Origin: Acephala macrosclerotiorum
Lineage: Eukaryota > Ascomycota > Leotiomycetes > Helotiales > Mollisiaceae
Reading direction: 5' to 3'
DNA length: 64,000 nucleotides
Assembly: GCA_014904845.1 (NCBI GenBank)
Contig: MU119223.1
Location: 186,001-250,000 of the forward strand
Below the pieces are notes generated by a model. The model was not told where the DNA came from. It saw only the letters and a program-made list of their open reading frames with translations, and searched no databases. This document shows, in pieces, positions 10,133 through 22,083 of this stretch (its first letter is position 1; every line of letters begins with the position of its first letter). A program made the position numbers and the translations under genes.

Positions 10133-11900
10133 ATGCCCACTATGCCTGCGCTCACGAAGAGCAACTCGTGTGTTGACATCGACTTTACGTTGAGACGGAA
10201 GTTTAAGAGGGCTGGGTTCAGGTGAGTGTAAGTGACATCACGATAAATGCTCAGCAGCTGACAGGTATGTAGGGGTCTTCAACGCGAAGTCATCGTGGAC
10301 GCACTCGATAAGAAAGATGTCTTTGTGCAAGCAGCAACAGGATTCGGCAAAAGCTTATGCTTCCAGTTGCCTGCTGTCATAGATCATGGAAGTAAGAATC
10401 CCTCTACCAAAGCTCATGAGGCGAGACTGACATTGACCAGTCACCATCGTGATTTGTCCCCTGCTCTCCTTGATGGTATGTCTGTCGAAACCTTCTGCCA
10501 AAATGCTGCTGTCCCTATCCTTGATCAGCATCATACCCGAGATGCCAGCCTTATCCTCCGGCATGCTTTACTCAGTCAGGACTTCAAGCTAAGTCAATCA
10601 GACTGACCAGGTTGCTGCGTTAAAAAATGCTGATATCGCGGCTGGCATGATCAATGGAAATACGCCATACGATGAAAAGACACGCCTGCTCCGGGATCTT
10701 GCAACTGGTCATCCACATACCCGCCTGCTGTACGTTACCCCGGAACAGTGCGCTTCAGAACACTTCCGAAAGCACTTACGTGTCGTATATGAACAGAAAG
10801 AGCTGGCACGTATTGCTGTTGATGAGGCACATTGCATCTCGGAATGGGGCCATGATTTCCGAAAGTCTTTCAAGGACCTCCGTTGGCTCCGGGAGAACTT
10901 TCCGGAAGTGCCTATCATCTGTCTGACTGCAACTGCAACTGCACAGGTCCGGGAAGATATCATCAGTATACTTGGTTTGGTCGAGGCTAATATGAAAGTG
11001 TACACGATGACAACGGACCGAAAGAACCTACATTATGAAGTGAGGTTCAAGTCTGACGAAGAGTCTCATTACCCAAGTTCGTCTCCCACATCGCGTTTGC
11101 AAAATCTTTTGATGTCATGCCGCTTCCCCTTTCGTTTGAAAAGAGTTCTTGCTGATAAAGATTTACCAGACTTCTTAGGTTGGTTGAGAAATGTGCATAA
11201 GCGCCGTGCAGAAAATGTGGAGCGCCGTAGAGAGCTCGAACGCAGTGGAGAGCGAATAGACAACGTTTCTGGCATCATCTATACCATCTTTCGAAGCGAT
11301 TGTGAGGATATTGCTACCAAGCTGCGCTCTGATGGCATTGGAGCAAGGCCTTATCATGCAGGGTTGCATAAAGATGAAAAAGATGAGACCTTGCAACGTT
11401 GGGTCAACAACGAGAAAGGATACGATGTGATTGTTGCAACCACGGCGTTTGGCATGGGAATAGATAAAGAAGACGTTCGATTTGTCGTTCATTGGCAGTT
11501 GCCGAAGTCGTTTGAAGGCTATTACCAGGAGGCTGGTCGCGCCGGCAGAGACGGGAAAGCTAGCATATGCATCATGTACTACAGCCGAGAGGACCGGGAT
11601 CGAGCCTTCAATCGGCTGAGCAAAGACCAGTTGGAGAGAAATAACTTTACGGCTCGGGTGAAGAGCCTGCAGGCAGTTGTGGACTACTGCGAGAACACGG
11701 ACTCCTGTCGGCATCGACAAATATGCAAGTACTTTGGCGAAGCCGAGATCCCGGAATGCGACTATGCTTGCGATTGGCACAAGGACTCAAAGGGTCTGAA
11801 GAAGGCAAAGATGAATGGCCTTGCAAGTGAGGAGTGGGTCAGCACTCAAAGAGAGCAAGGCGTATACAATACAGGTTACGACGGCTACGATTCAACATGA
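10133..11900 (+). CDS. RecQ-type ATP-dependent DNA helicase, five exons
   Basis: Exons 10133-10221, 10273-10391, 10441-10475, 10602-11076 and 11170-11900 give 482 residues. All joins restore RecQ motifs: FRGLQREVI (motif 0), ATGFGKSLCFQLPA (Walker A; Phe where most RecQs have Ala or Ser), ITIVICPLLSLMTDQVAAL (Ia), DEAHCISEWGHDFR (Walker B), ICLTATATA (III), and TTAFGMGIDK...QEAGRAGRDG (V-VI). A zinc-binding part follows (SCRHRQICKYFGE...CDYACDW). There is no HRDC domain and almost no N-terminal extension, so this is a short RecQ, unlike the long Sgs1/BLM-type proteins. The fourth intron (11077-11169, 93 nt, GTTCGT donor) has no in-frame stop, so its retention would add 31 residues. ATG 10142 is an alternative start. 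It would unwind duplexes 3'-5' in the nucleus. Confidence 0.85.
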
Positions 11901-12773
11901 AAGGGAGGATTTTCGTTTGGATTGAGCGGTCCTATGATGGCGAAAGAGAATGTAAGATACCCTAATGAATAGCTTTGATTAGCATACTCATTATCCTAAC
12001 AAACGCCTTTCTGGCTCTCCAAAAAGCACGACACATTTGCGCCTTCTGGTCCTTTCCTTGTTGAATACTCTTGAATAACTCTTTCTGGTGGATTTGTTTG
12101 CATTCCCGTGGACAGTCGTTCGGTGAAGGCTGGGTGAAAGCACAACACGGAGGCTGGCAGAGTGACCATGTCTATACTCCGCCTCTGTTCTGCTGCAACT
12201 TCGGGTCCTTTCGCCCTTGCCGAAAGCACAAGACCGACTCTTTCGGCGGAAAATGTTTCTAGTGTCGTGGAAATCCATTCGATCAAACGGTGTTTAAAAG
12301 CCATTCCTTCAAAAGAGGTCCAATAGCCGTCCAGTCAAGAAGCTTCTCAAAAGGAGCGGTCACGACTGCACAAAGGCCGAAAGCATGGGATTGTGAGTCT
12401 GCAGTGCCTCTATCGAAAGCGTGCAACATTCCGTCGGCAAGTTGCCAAAGAGACAGTGCAAACAAGCCAAAAACTCGTTTCGCTCTGGCGAAGAGCTTTC
12501 ATTCCTTTGGTCAGGAGAGTCAATCATCTTTCAAGCAGCAGAAGTCTAATGGCGAATTCCAAGCTCTCAAAATGTATATTAACAGCCATTCCCACCCTCA
12601 TAGTTGGCATCATCAGCATTCGGCTCATCATCCAGCTTTCTCAAGAACAGCCTCTCGATATCGAATCGGAAACCATCTTCGCTTACTTCGATCGACTCGA
12701 TACTCTCGAACGATCAACCACTACAATCTTTCGACTCGATACCATCGATCGATCTTCACCCCCATCTGTCAAG
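11901..12773. other. Intergenic region / leader of the 12774 gene
   Basis: It contains the RecQ 3' end and the upstream region of the next gene. The last ~120 bp are a low-complexity CGATCGA/TCGACTCGATA-rich stretch. The frame of the next gene is open back through here and includes an ATG at 12549 followed by a hydrophobic segment; see that gene. Other overlapping frames look fortuitous. Confidence 0.5.
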
Positions 12774-13322
12774 ATGTCCACTAGTACTGTTGCCATGACC
12801 GAGATGAATGCCAAGCTCGATCGAGTCATGAACGTTCTCCCCGCACTCGAGAAGCTCGCTGCATCCACGGAAAATGGCAATGGCAATGGCACGAACAGTC
12901 CCACTTCGGTCCACAGTACCGGCTCGAAGAACTCTGACGACGATCGTACTCCAGACGACTTGCATGTCCGCGTTCAAGTCCTCGCCAAGGAGGACGATCA
13001 CAGCATCCCAGGTGGTCACGAGGTCATGGGTCTCCACACCACCTCTACTTACGACGAGTTATGCTACTCTATTCGTCGTTACTTCCAAGATGTCCAGAGA
13101 AAGGACGCCAAGGCCCGTAGCAACATCCACAGCATCTGGACCCCGGGTAGCAAGGTCGAGAAGGTCAAGGCTGTTTGGTCCTATGGCAGTGGCTGGAACG
13201 AGAATGGCCCCGGTATCTCTGAGACTGTCCTTACCGAGATGAATTGTGCTCTGGTTTTGAAGGCCATCAAGGAGCGTGGCAACCACGATGCTTTGTCTGT
13301 TCTCATCTCTGCCGATGCTTGA
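12774..13322 (+). CDS. Conserved small protein of unknown function
   Basis: 182 residues in one exon. I chose the ATG in TCAAGATGTCC because the protein-like composition begins here. Residues 1-35 form a helix (MNAKLDRVMNVLPALEKLAA) and residues 36-60 an Asn/Gly/Ser/Asp-rich linker. The rest is a compact mixed domain with conserved-looking Trp and Gly (TPGSKVEKVKAVWSYGSGWNENGPGI) and ends in ALSVLISADA. No signal peptide, membrane segment or known catalytic motif is seen. The same frame has an upstream ATG at 12549 that would add 75 residues including one hydrophobic segment (ILTAIPTLIVGIISIRLI). That extension is low-complexity downstream and I think it is untranslated leader, but a longer isoform cannot be excluded. 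Strongly C-ending codons support the 182-residue form. Confidence 0.6.
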   Translation: MSTSTVAMTEMNAKLDRVMNVLPALEKLAASTENGNGNGTNSPTSVHSTGSKNSDDDRTPDDLHVRVQVLAKEDDHSIPGGHEVMGLHTTSTYDELCYSIRRYFQDVQRKDAKARSNIHSIWTPGSKVEKVKAVWSYGSGWNENGPGISETVLTEMNCALVLKAIKERGNHDALSVLISADA

Positions 13323-14076
13323 GCTGTGATGGATATGGCGAATTGGACAATTGACAGGCTTCGGGAATGGCAGCGTTAAGAATTCCCCGGTTCCGATCCC
13401 CCTTCACCTCACATTTGCTCTGGCTCGCTCTGGTTTGACTTTGATTGGATTGGAGAGGAGATTTGTACGATTGATCTGGACATGAATCTGGAGGATCAGC
13501 ACACTCATTTACACAATCTTGTACTCTAGAGACCCCCCTTTTCAATGTCATACTTTTGCCATTGACTCACTTCTTCTCATGAGTGACATTTGAGTTCCTT
13601 CATTTTGCCTATGCTACTGACTGATCACTGGCTACACTTCACTCCTCCGCTAGAACCAGTGTTCACTCTCGGTGGCATTGCTTCTTCAATAGAAGCGTCA
13701 TCTGATCATAAAAGAAAAGCTGTTGCAGTATCTGGCTTCACTGCATCTCCCCGCCAGAACCAGCACTCAGTCTCCATCATGAGCGCCTCTTCAACAGAAG
13801 TCTGATCTGATAACAAAAGAAGGGTCGTTGCTGCATCCGGGTATCTCGTAAACGATCGCTATCATCATTCCCAGCGCCAGCATAAAAGAAACTCCCCAAT
13901 GAAAACAGAATCCAACTCCGACAATTTCAACAAAAGAAAGTCTACTCCAACTGACACCGACGAGGCAAGCTTGAGCAACACCCTCTGACAAACGCCAAGA
14001 CGTATCTCGTCAAACCCACCAAATCAACGCCATAACACGCCACACCAACTCTCAAAACGCCATCCAAACCAAACTC
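13323..14076. other. Convergent intergenic region with a degenerate tandem duplication
   Basis: The 3' ends of two converging genes face this 750-bp gap. Its main content is the ~100-bp direct repeat annotated separately. No gene is supported. Confidence 0.6.
13635..13840 (+). repeat. Degenerate ~100-bp tandem duplication
   Basis: The segments 13635-13735 and 13736-13840 align end to end. Shared blocks in order are CTTCACT, CCGC(T/C)AGAACCAG, CACTC, GC(T/C)TCTTCAA(T/C)AGAAG, TCTGAT, A(T/C)AAAAGAA and GTTGC(A/T)G(T/C)ATC(T/C)GG. Identity is roughly 70%. Traces of the pattern (CGCCAG...AAAAGAAA) continue into the next ~100 bp, suggesting a third, more decayed unit. There is no reading frame across both units. 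Confidence 0.55.
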
Positions 14077-16028
14077 CTAGAATAGATCGCAATGAAGTCG
14101 TTCGCCGAGGTTCAGTCTCCAGAATAAGTGATTCTCGATGACTTTCTCGACAAAGGATCTCATCTTCTTCTCCTTGCTGGCCTTCTTGTTCAATCGATGG
14201 CTTCGTCCATGCATCTTAGTATCCATACCAGTCAGGATCAGTTGATACTTGTGAGTCTTCATCTTCGCACGACAGACCGTACCAACCTTCTCAACCCAAT
14301 CATCGCTCCAATCCAATCGTTCCGGGAATTGAACACCATTGAACACCATGCTCTTTTTCTCAGCGAGGAACTCTTCGTCAAGTTGTCCGAGCATATCGCA
14401 GATGTTGGCGAGACGCATGCCTTGACCGTGGAGATAGAGGGCCAGAGATTGGGCAGGTGGGTAGGAAGGAGCTGCGAGGAGGATGTTGTCTTCTGGGTCG
14501 TAGATCCAACTGTTTTCGGACAAGCACATAGAATAGGCGCTCTTGCGATTGACTGCCTTATTATCCTTGTCATCTCCATTCTCTGATGTCTCGACGACGG
14601 GCTCATCGATTGGCATGGCGACGACTTTATGGATGGTTCGTTGCTCGACGAGTGGAACGCTATACCAGTCGGATATATTGATATCGGCATCGTAGGAGCT
14701 AGGGCCAGGAGCAACGAGGTGGAAGGAAGCATTGCGGGAATGTCCGAGGTAGTTGAGCAGATCCTTGCGCTTAGCCTTAGAGGTAATATCGAATAGGAAG
14801 TCGTCGTCCAAGCTGTCGATATCATCTAGGTTCAACTCTGGAAGCTCAAGGGCTGGCATCGACTTATCCGTCGGATGCAAGTCAGGACTATTGGGTGGAC
14901 CAATGTATTGCTTGACGACCTCGATGTTATCGATGCGCGAACCGCCAAGCTTGAGCAATTCACTCGTCGTGAGAACTTGGAAATTACAATCAACCAAGGC
15001 AAAGTTGACGACCGTGGAGGTGGCAGCAGCCCAAGCCTCGATACCCTCGACTTGACGAGTTGTGAGGAGTGCCTCCATATCTGGGACAGCAGGGCGCTGC
15101 TCCGGAAGAGGAGTCATGTCATTGATGACTTTCGGCTCGCGAGAGAACTTGCGTTGAATGAATTGGCCGAGCTCTCTGAGGGAGATTGTGGAGATAGCAA
15201 CCTTGAAGTTGTTGACGAACGGGACAGCAAGGTCAAGACCACCGTTGATAGAAATTTGGCCGGCATCCATTGCTGCACCATTCTTAGTAGAAAGAAGGCC
15301 ATTCTCGGCGCGCTTCTTCTTGCGGCCACCAGGTGTTTGAGTATGCTTGGTAGATCCACGCTTGAAAGTGAATTTCCCTTGGGCCTTATCGAAGACCGAG
15401 TTAAATATTTGCGCAGACTCTCGAAGTTGGTGCTTGACCTTCCGGAACTTGCTTGTTCTCTCGGCGGCGGGTTGAGCGGCGGCTTCAGCGATGGGCAGTG
15501 TGTTTCGTTGAGTGATGAATTCGACAGTAGGGTGAGAGTTTGGCTGAGTAGCTGGTCTACTGGGAAAAGGCTCCATCGGATCAGCAGTGACTTCGACGCC
15601 ATTAACATAAACCTTTCGGCCCATGGCTCGTCGATCTCTGCCCCCTAGATTTGTGTCAGTCTGCTTTCCTTTTCCTGTACTTTGTGTAGTAGATCTAAAG
15701 ATCAAAGTAACTTGTACACACCAAGAGTGGCTGTACGACTGTATGCTCTTGAGAAACGAAAAAGCAGATCGAAAAACTGGGGAACCTTACAAGTTTGCGC
15801 ATACGGTCCTCCACCAGAAGTGCCGATGACTTCGACGGTAGATTTGACTTGCGTTTGGACCATGGTTTCAACCTGGTGAACGGTCTTGACAGTATCGACG
15901 GTTTCGTACTCGATAGTGATAGTTTGCTTGACTTGGATTTCGGGTTCGACAGGTAAATCCATTGAGGGTTTCTTGGAGAAGAACTGGGGCAGACCGCAGC
16001 CGAGGGCCGCCGCCTTAAATGAAGGCAT
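14077..16028 (-). CDS. Conserved fungal protein of unknown function, two exons
   Basis: Exon 1 is 16028-15791 and exon 2 is 15644-14077. The 146-nt intron (donor GTAAGG, acceptor ATCTAG) joins ...AQT-W-GRDRRAMGRKVYV and gives 601 residues. The N-terminus (MPSFKAAALGCGLPQFFSKK) is followed by a beta-rich acidic stretch with repeated TV..V.T..Q motifs. Residues ~130-200 are basic (RKVKHQLRES, RGSTKHTQTPGGRKKKR). The C-terminal half has well-formed blocks such as WYSVPLVEQRTIHKVVAMP, SLALYLHGQGMRLANICDML and WSDDWVEKVGTVCRAKMKTHKYQLIL. I do not recognise a family and no catalytic motif stands out. The basic patch could be a nuclear signal. The C-terminal third looks the most conserved and is where a domain search should start. 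Confidence 0.75.
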
Positions 16029-16792
16029 GTTGCCTGGTGTATGTTGCGACTTTTTTGGGTGAAGTTGTTTAAAGCGGCGGTCAGGAATAAAAAAGGCGAG
16101 GATATCATTGTGCTTCGCCTCGCGTTTCGATCCACGCGCCTTCGAACCGAATCTGGAGATAAGATAATCCGATGATGAGGAAGGAGAAGATGCCTATCAG
16201 TTTTGAAATGTGAATTTCCTTCTTAATGCTAACTGCAGATGAATGTTCTGCTTATGCGAGCTTGTCCAGCTCTCCGACGAAGACATTGCATATTGGACGA
16301 AAGCAGAACTGATTTGAGCGATGTCTAAGAGCCTTGCTTTTAGGAGAATAGCCAACCAACTGTGAGACATTGAGGTGAAAGTAAATGGATAACCAATACT
16401 ATGCGAGGAAATCAAAGTTGCTTCAAGTCATATTCAATAGTCTTCCTTGAAGACTGTATCAAGCCAGACCTAATCATTCTCTCACTGAGAGCGTTTATGC
16501 GCACCCACAGGTATAGTGTGCTTGTTAACCAGTAGAACAGGTCGAATGATCCTGTTGCAGGTTGAACTGTTGATTCTCTAGAAGTATGAAGCTCGTTCGG
16601 AGGGAAGTGAGGTTGTCTTTGTGGATGACAAATCAACGCTCGGACCTCAAACACAACAGCCCCTGAGCACTCTCAACCAAAGTGCTTCAATTCACGAAAA
16701 TTCCAAGAAAGATCAAGCAGCGCAAGAATACAGAAGAGGATATTCTAATCATCTATTCGTAGAGAAAGTAATGCCATCTACCTGTAAATTAT
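16029..16792. other. Intergenic, nothing recognised
   Basis: Between the start of the minus-strand gene at 16028 and the stop of glutathione reductase at 16793. It must contain a promoter for the former. A GC-rich, partly palindromic stretch near 16095-16160 is the only local structure. Short frames are not credible genes. Confidence 0.5.
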
Positions 16793-19295
<2,503 letters not shown>

Positions 19296-20610
19296 ATGGA
19301 AATCGGAGTCTTCATCCCATCGGAAATAACGGCTGGCTGATATCTGACAACTCTCCAACATACAAGCCAAGCTTCGAACTCAACAAGCAGATTGTCCAAA
19401 AAGCAGAGAGCTATGACTTCGATTTTGCACTTTCAATGATCAAGTTGAGAGGCTTTGGAGGACGGACAGAGCATTGGGACTATAATTTGGAGTCCTTCAC
19501 TTTGACTAAGTACTTCCTTAATAATTTTTGAATATGGATGCTGAACTCGATTCATAGTGGCGGGTCTCGCTGCTGTGATGACTAAAATCAAGCTGTTTGC
19601 TTCGTCGGCCATTCTTACCCTTCCTCCCGCTCTGTGTGCACGCATGGCGGTGACAATTGATTCGATTGCTCCTGGCCGTTTTGGTAAGTACTCAGCTCCT
19701 GACCGAGGTAGCCAAGTCTCTGGCAGCATTTTCATCTTCCAGCCTTCGACTGGACCTTGTCCCCGCATGAAACCCACATCCATAGAGAGCGAAAGTCCAG
19801 GGACACCAAGAACACCCTGATCCCAAAAATACTGCTCTCCGGTAATCTCCAAGCTAATCCAGCTCACCAGGAGTCAACATCGTAACCGACTGGCAACCCG
19901 CCGAATACGAACAAATGAGTCTCTGGCCTGGAAACGCCTACTTCGGCTATCGTTACGACTATGCCCAAGAATACGTCCAGATCATGAAAGATCTGTGGAC
20001 TACTGGCATCTCAAACTTCAAAGGAAAGCACTTCCAAATGAACGACTGCAAACTTCCCCCTCAACCTTCTCAACCTATCAAGATTACCGCCGCTAGCCAA
20101 AGTGCACGAGGCACCCAATTCGCAGCTGAGTATGCAGATTATAATTTCTGCGGCGCCTCTGGACACAACCAACGTCAAACTTTCGAAAATGGGAATCTTG
20201 CTCTTGTCGAAGCGGCTCGGAAAACAGGGAGATATGTAGGAGCCATGGTTCCTTTCATGATTATCGCGTACGAAACGGATGACGAAGCACGGGCAAAACA
20301 GGATTGGTACAGTGAAGGAGTTGATCTTGATGCTACTTCATGGGTAGCTGGCCAAGCAAAGAAAGGTGAGAAAGCAGATAGATCAGCAACAGCGAGCAGG
20401 ATTAGTAGGAGTGATAACCCTGTGAATTTGAACGGGGGTGCTTTGATTGGGAGTTTTGAGAAAGTAGCCGGCTTTTTGGATGGGGCAGCTGCGATTGAAG
20501 GGACGAAGGGCATTGATAACCTTTTGGTGGGGGTGGAGAATTTTGGGAAGAGGATTTAGCCTCTTATGAAATGTAGGGCTCATATCAAGGTTACCAATGG
20601 TGAGGTGTAG
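19296..20610 (+). pseudogene. RutA-like pyrimidine monooxygenase, apparently decayed
   Basis: The translated pieces follow bacterial RutA (FMN-dependent, luciferase-like; opens the uracil ring) from end to end: [96 protein letters not shown]. Introns would be 19506-19557 and 19684-19870. Lesions: one base is missing near 19317 between FIP and IGNN; the first intron starts CTAAGT where GTAAGT would give exactly FTL-MAGL; TAG at 20557 replaces the Gln of RI-Q-PLM, and the homologous tail PLMKCRAH continues to 20610; about five residues are missing near 20510. Two or more breaks point to a pseudogene, though a sequencing error or an unusual start cannot be ruled out for one of them. Bacterial RutA genes lack introns, so the intron-bearing form had been domesticated in a eukaryote. 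Confidence 0.75.
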
Positions 20611-22083
20611 TGAAGGTGAGTGTATCTATGCCGTCCAATCAAGTAAAACAATTAAATCCTCAATAATATGAGAAGATGAAGCTTCAAGGGAGACCGAGAG
20701 TCTGAGAATACGGGCCTAAAAGTAATCCTAGGACATTGCAGCACAAAGATCACTTGTAAGTAATGGACTGTTTTGGACTCGGAACTAGCAGCCCAAAAGT
20801 ACAGTAGGACAATCGAAGCGCGTCGTCTAAGGTGGCTCTCAGCTGGAGAAATAAATGGCTGATTTTCGTCCTCGAGAACACTAAAAAGTCCCCCACTGAA
20901 TTATTTATTTCGTAACTACTCACACCTTGATATCTATGAAACTTCCAAGAATACTTTTCAAGAAACTAATAAAAGACTTCGCAAAACGAAATTGCAAGTT
21001 TTTTTAACTAGTTCTGGTAAAATTCGCGGATTCGTGTGAATTTGCGCATAGAACGGGTATCGGCCACTTATTTCTCCTGCTGAGAGGGTGGAAGGATGTC
21101 TGACAGGAAGGTGTAGCGGCAGACGGCCCGCGGATCGCCACAGTGGGTGAGGGTGAGCCTATTTAAGCTAGTCTTCTTAAAGACTAGACCTTGAGGTATG
21201 TGAGTGGCGTATTGACTAAGGAGGTGCGCGAATATATCGGCATGGACCACAAATGATTTCCATGTTGTTCATTAATTGCGATGACAGAAATGATCGTGGA
21301 CTCCGACATTCGATCGAATTGAACCCAGCATCAAGAAGCGCTGGGAGTCGATAAGCAGTCTCAAAAAAGCAACATTTACCGCGGTTTCTATTTACAGAGG
21401 CCTCCTTTTCTGCGGCCTTTTTCATCCAGCCAGTTTCAGGAACCACCGCTTTGCCAGAACAAATAATTCGAATGCCGAAGACCAATCTCCTGACATCTCA
21501 ACTCGTCGGAGCGCTTGGATAAAGAGCTGTCTCTCCCGAACCGAGGCTCACCTCGCCTGCAATGGGGCCCGCTCTCACGGCTGCATCCAACCGTCGTTCA
21601 CCAAAATCGACGTATCTACCTTAGCAGAGAAGGAATGATCATCTTGATGTCGAATATATCTTCGTAAGGTGATAGAAGACCGACGGAAGTGTGTCCCGAA
21701 TGCAAGAGCTGGGGCTGAGTCTAAGTCACGAACTTGGTTGATATTAGCTTCTGGCCGAGATGTGAAGCGCAGTGAGCGGTTCTTGAATCTGCACCCTTAC
21801 CGTCACATCTGTCCTATCTGTGCTCCAAGGATATGGGTGTGCCGTCTCTAAAATGGCCTACCAACAACCAACATCTATTTACACTGCCGGAGGGTGTTTA
21901 AACTAGATCAAAGTTCGCGGCTTTAGTTTAAAGGAGGGGCAATGGATTCAATCTAAGCGGATTCGACATTGCAAGCTTCTTATTTTTCTTTCTGGTGTTC
22001 AATTTTTTGACTCTATTAAAGCAATTTTATTTTATTTTTTATTTTTATTTTGGATTGGCACTCGCTAGGAGTTCTTCGTCAAT
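20611..22083. other. AT-rich intergenic region with an inverted-repeat element
   Basis: A 1.47-kb gap between the RutA relic and membrane-protein gene A. It contains the 251-bp element at 20836-21086. The last ~70 bp before gene A are a T-rich tract (repeated ATTTTATTTTT), plausibly promoter-proximal. Several short frames have no recognisable content. Confidence 0.55.
20836..21086. mobile_element. 251-bp non-autonomous TIR element with GGTGG flanks
   Basis: The left end, CTCTCAGCTGGAGAAATAA followed by ATGGCTGAT, is mirrored at 21058-21086. The reverse complement there reads CTCTCAGCAGGAGAAATAA, then GTGGCCGAT, so 25 of 28 positions pair. The 5-bp sequence GGTGG occurs directly outside both ends (20831-20835 and 21087-21091) and looks like a target-site duplication. 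The interior is AT-rich with no frame. It differs in ends and flank type from the other elements in the window, so it is a separate family. A 5-bp duplication does not fit Tc1/mariner (TA) or typical hAT (8 bp), so I leave the superfamily open. Confidence 0.68.

Noticed and set aside
12393..12773. N-terminal extension of the 12774 gene
   Set aside because: The frame is open but starts at GTG, is low-complexity near its end, and overlaps equally open frames; only the ATG at 12549 keeps it as a weak alternative.
14875..15648. 257-codon plus-strand frame
   Set aside because: It lies opposite the minus-strand gene at 14077-16028, which has proper introns and protein-like sequence.
16095..16160. 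Possible tRNA-like structure (GGTTCGA on the minus strand)
   Set aside because: The T-loop-like string is not followed by a matching acceptor stem or anticodon arm that I can fold.
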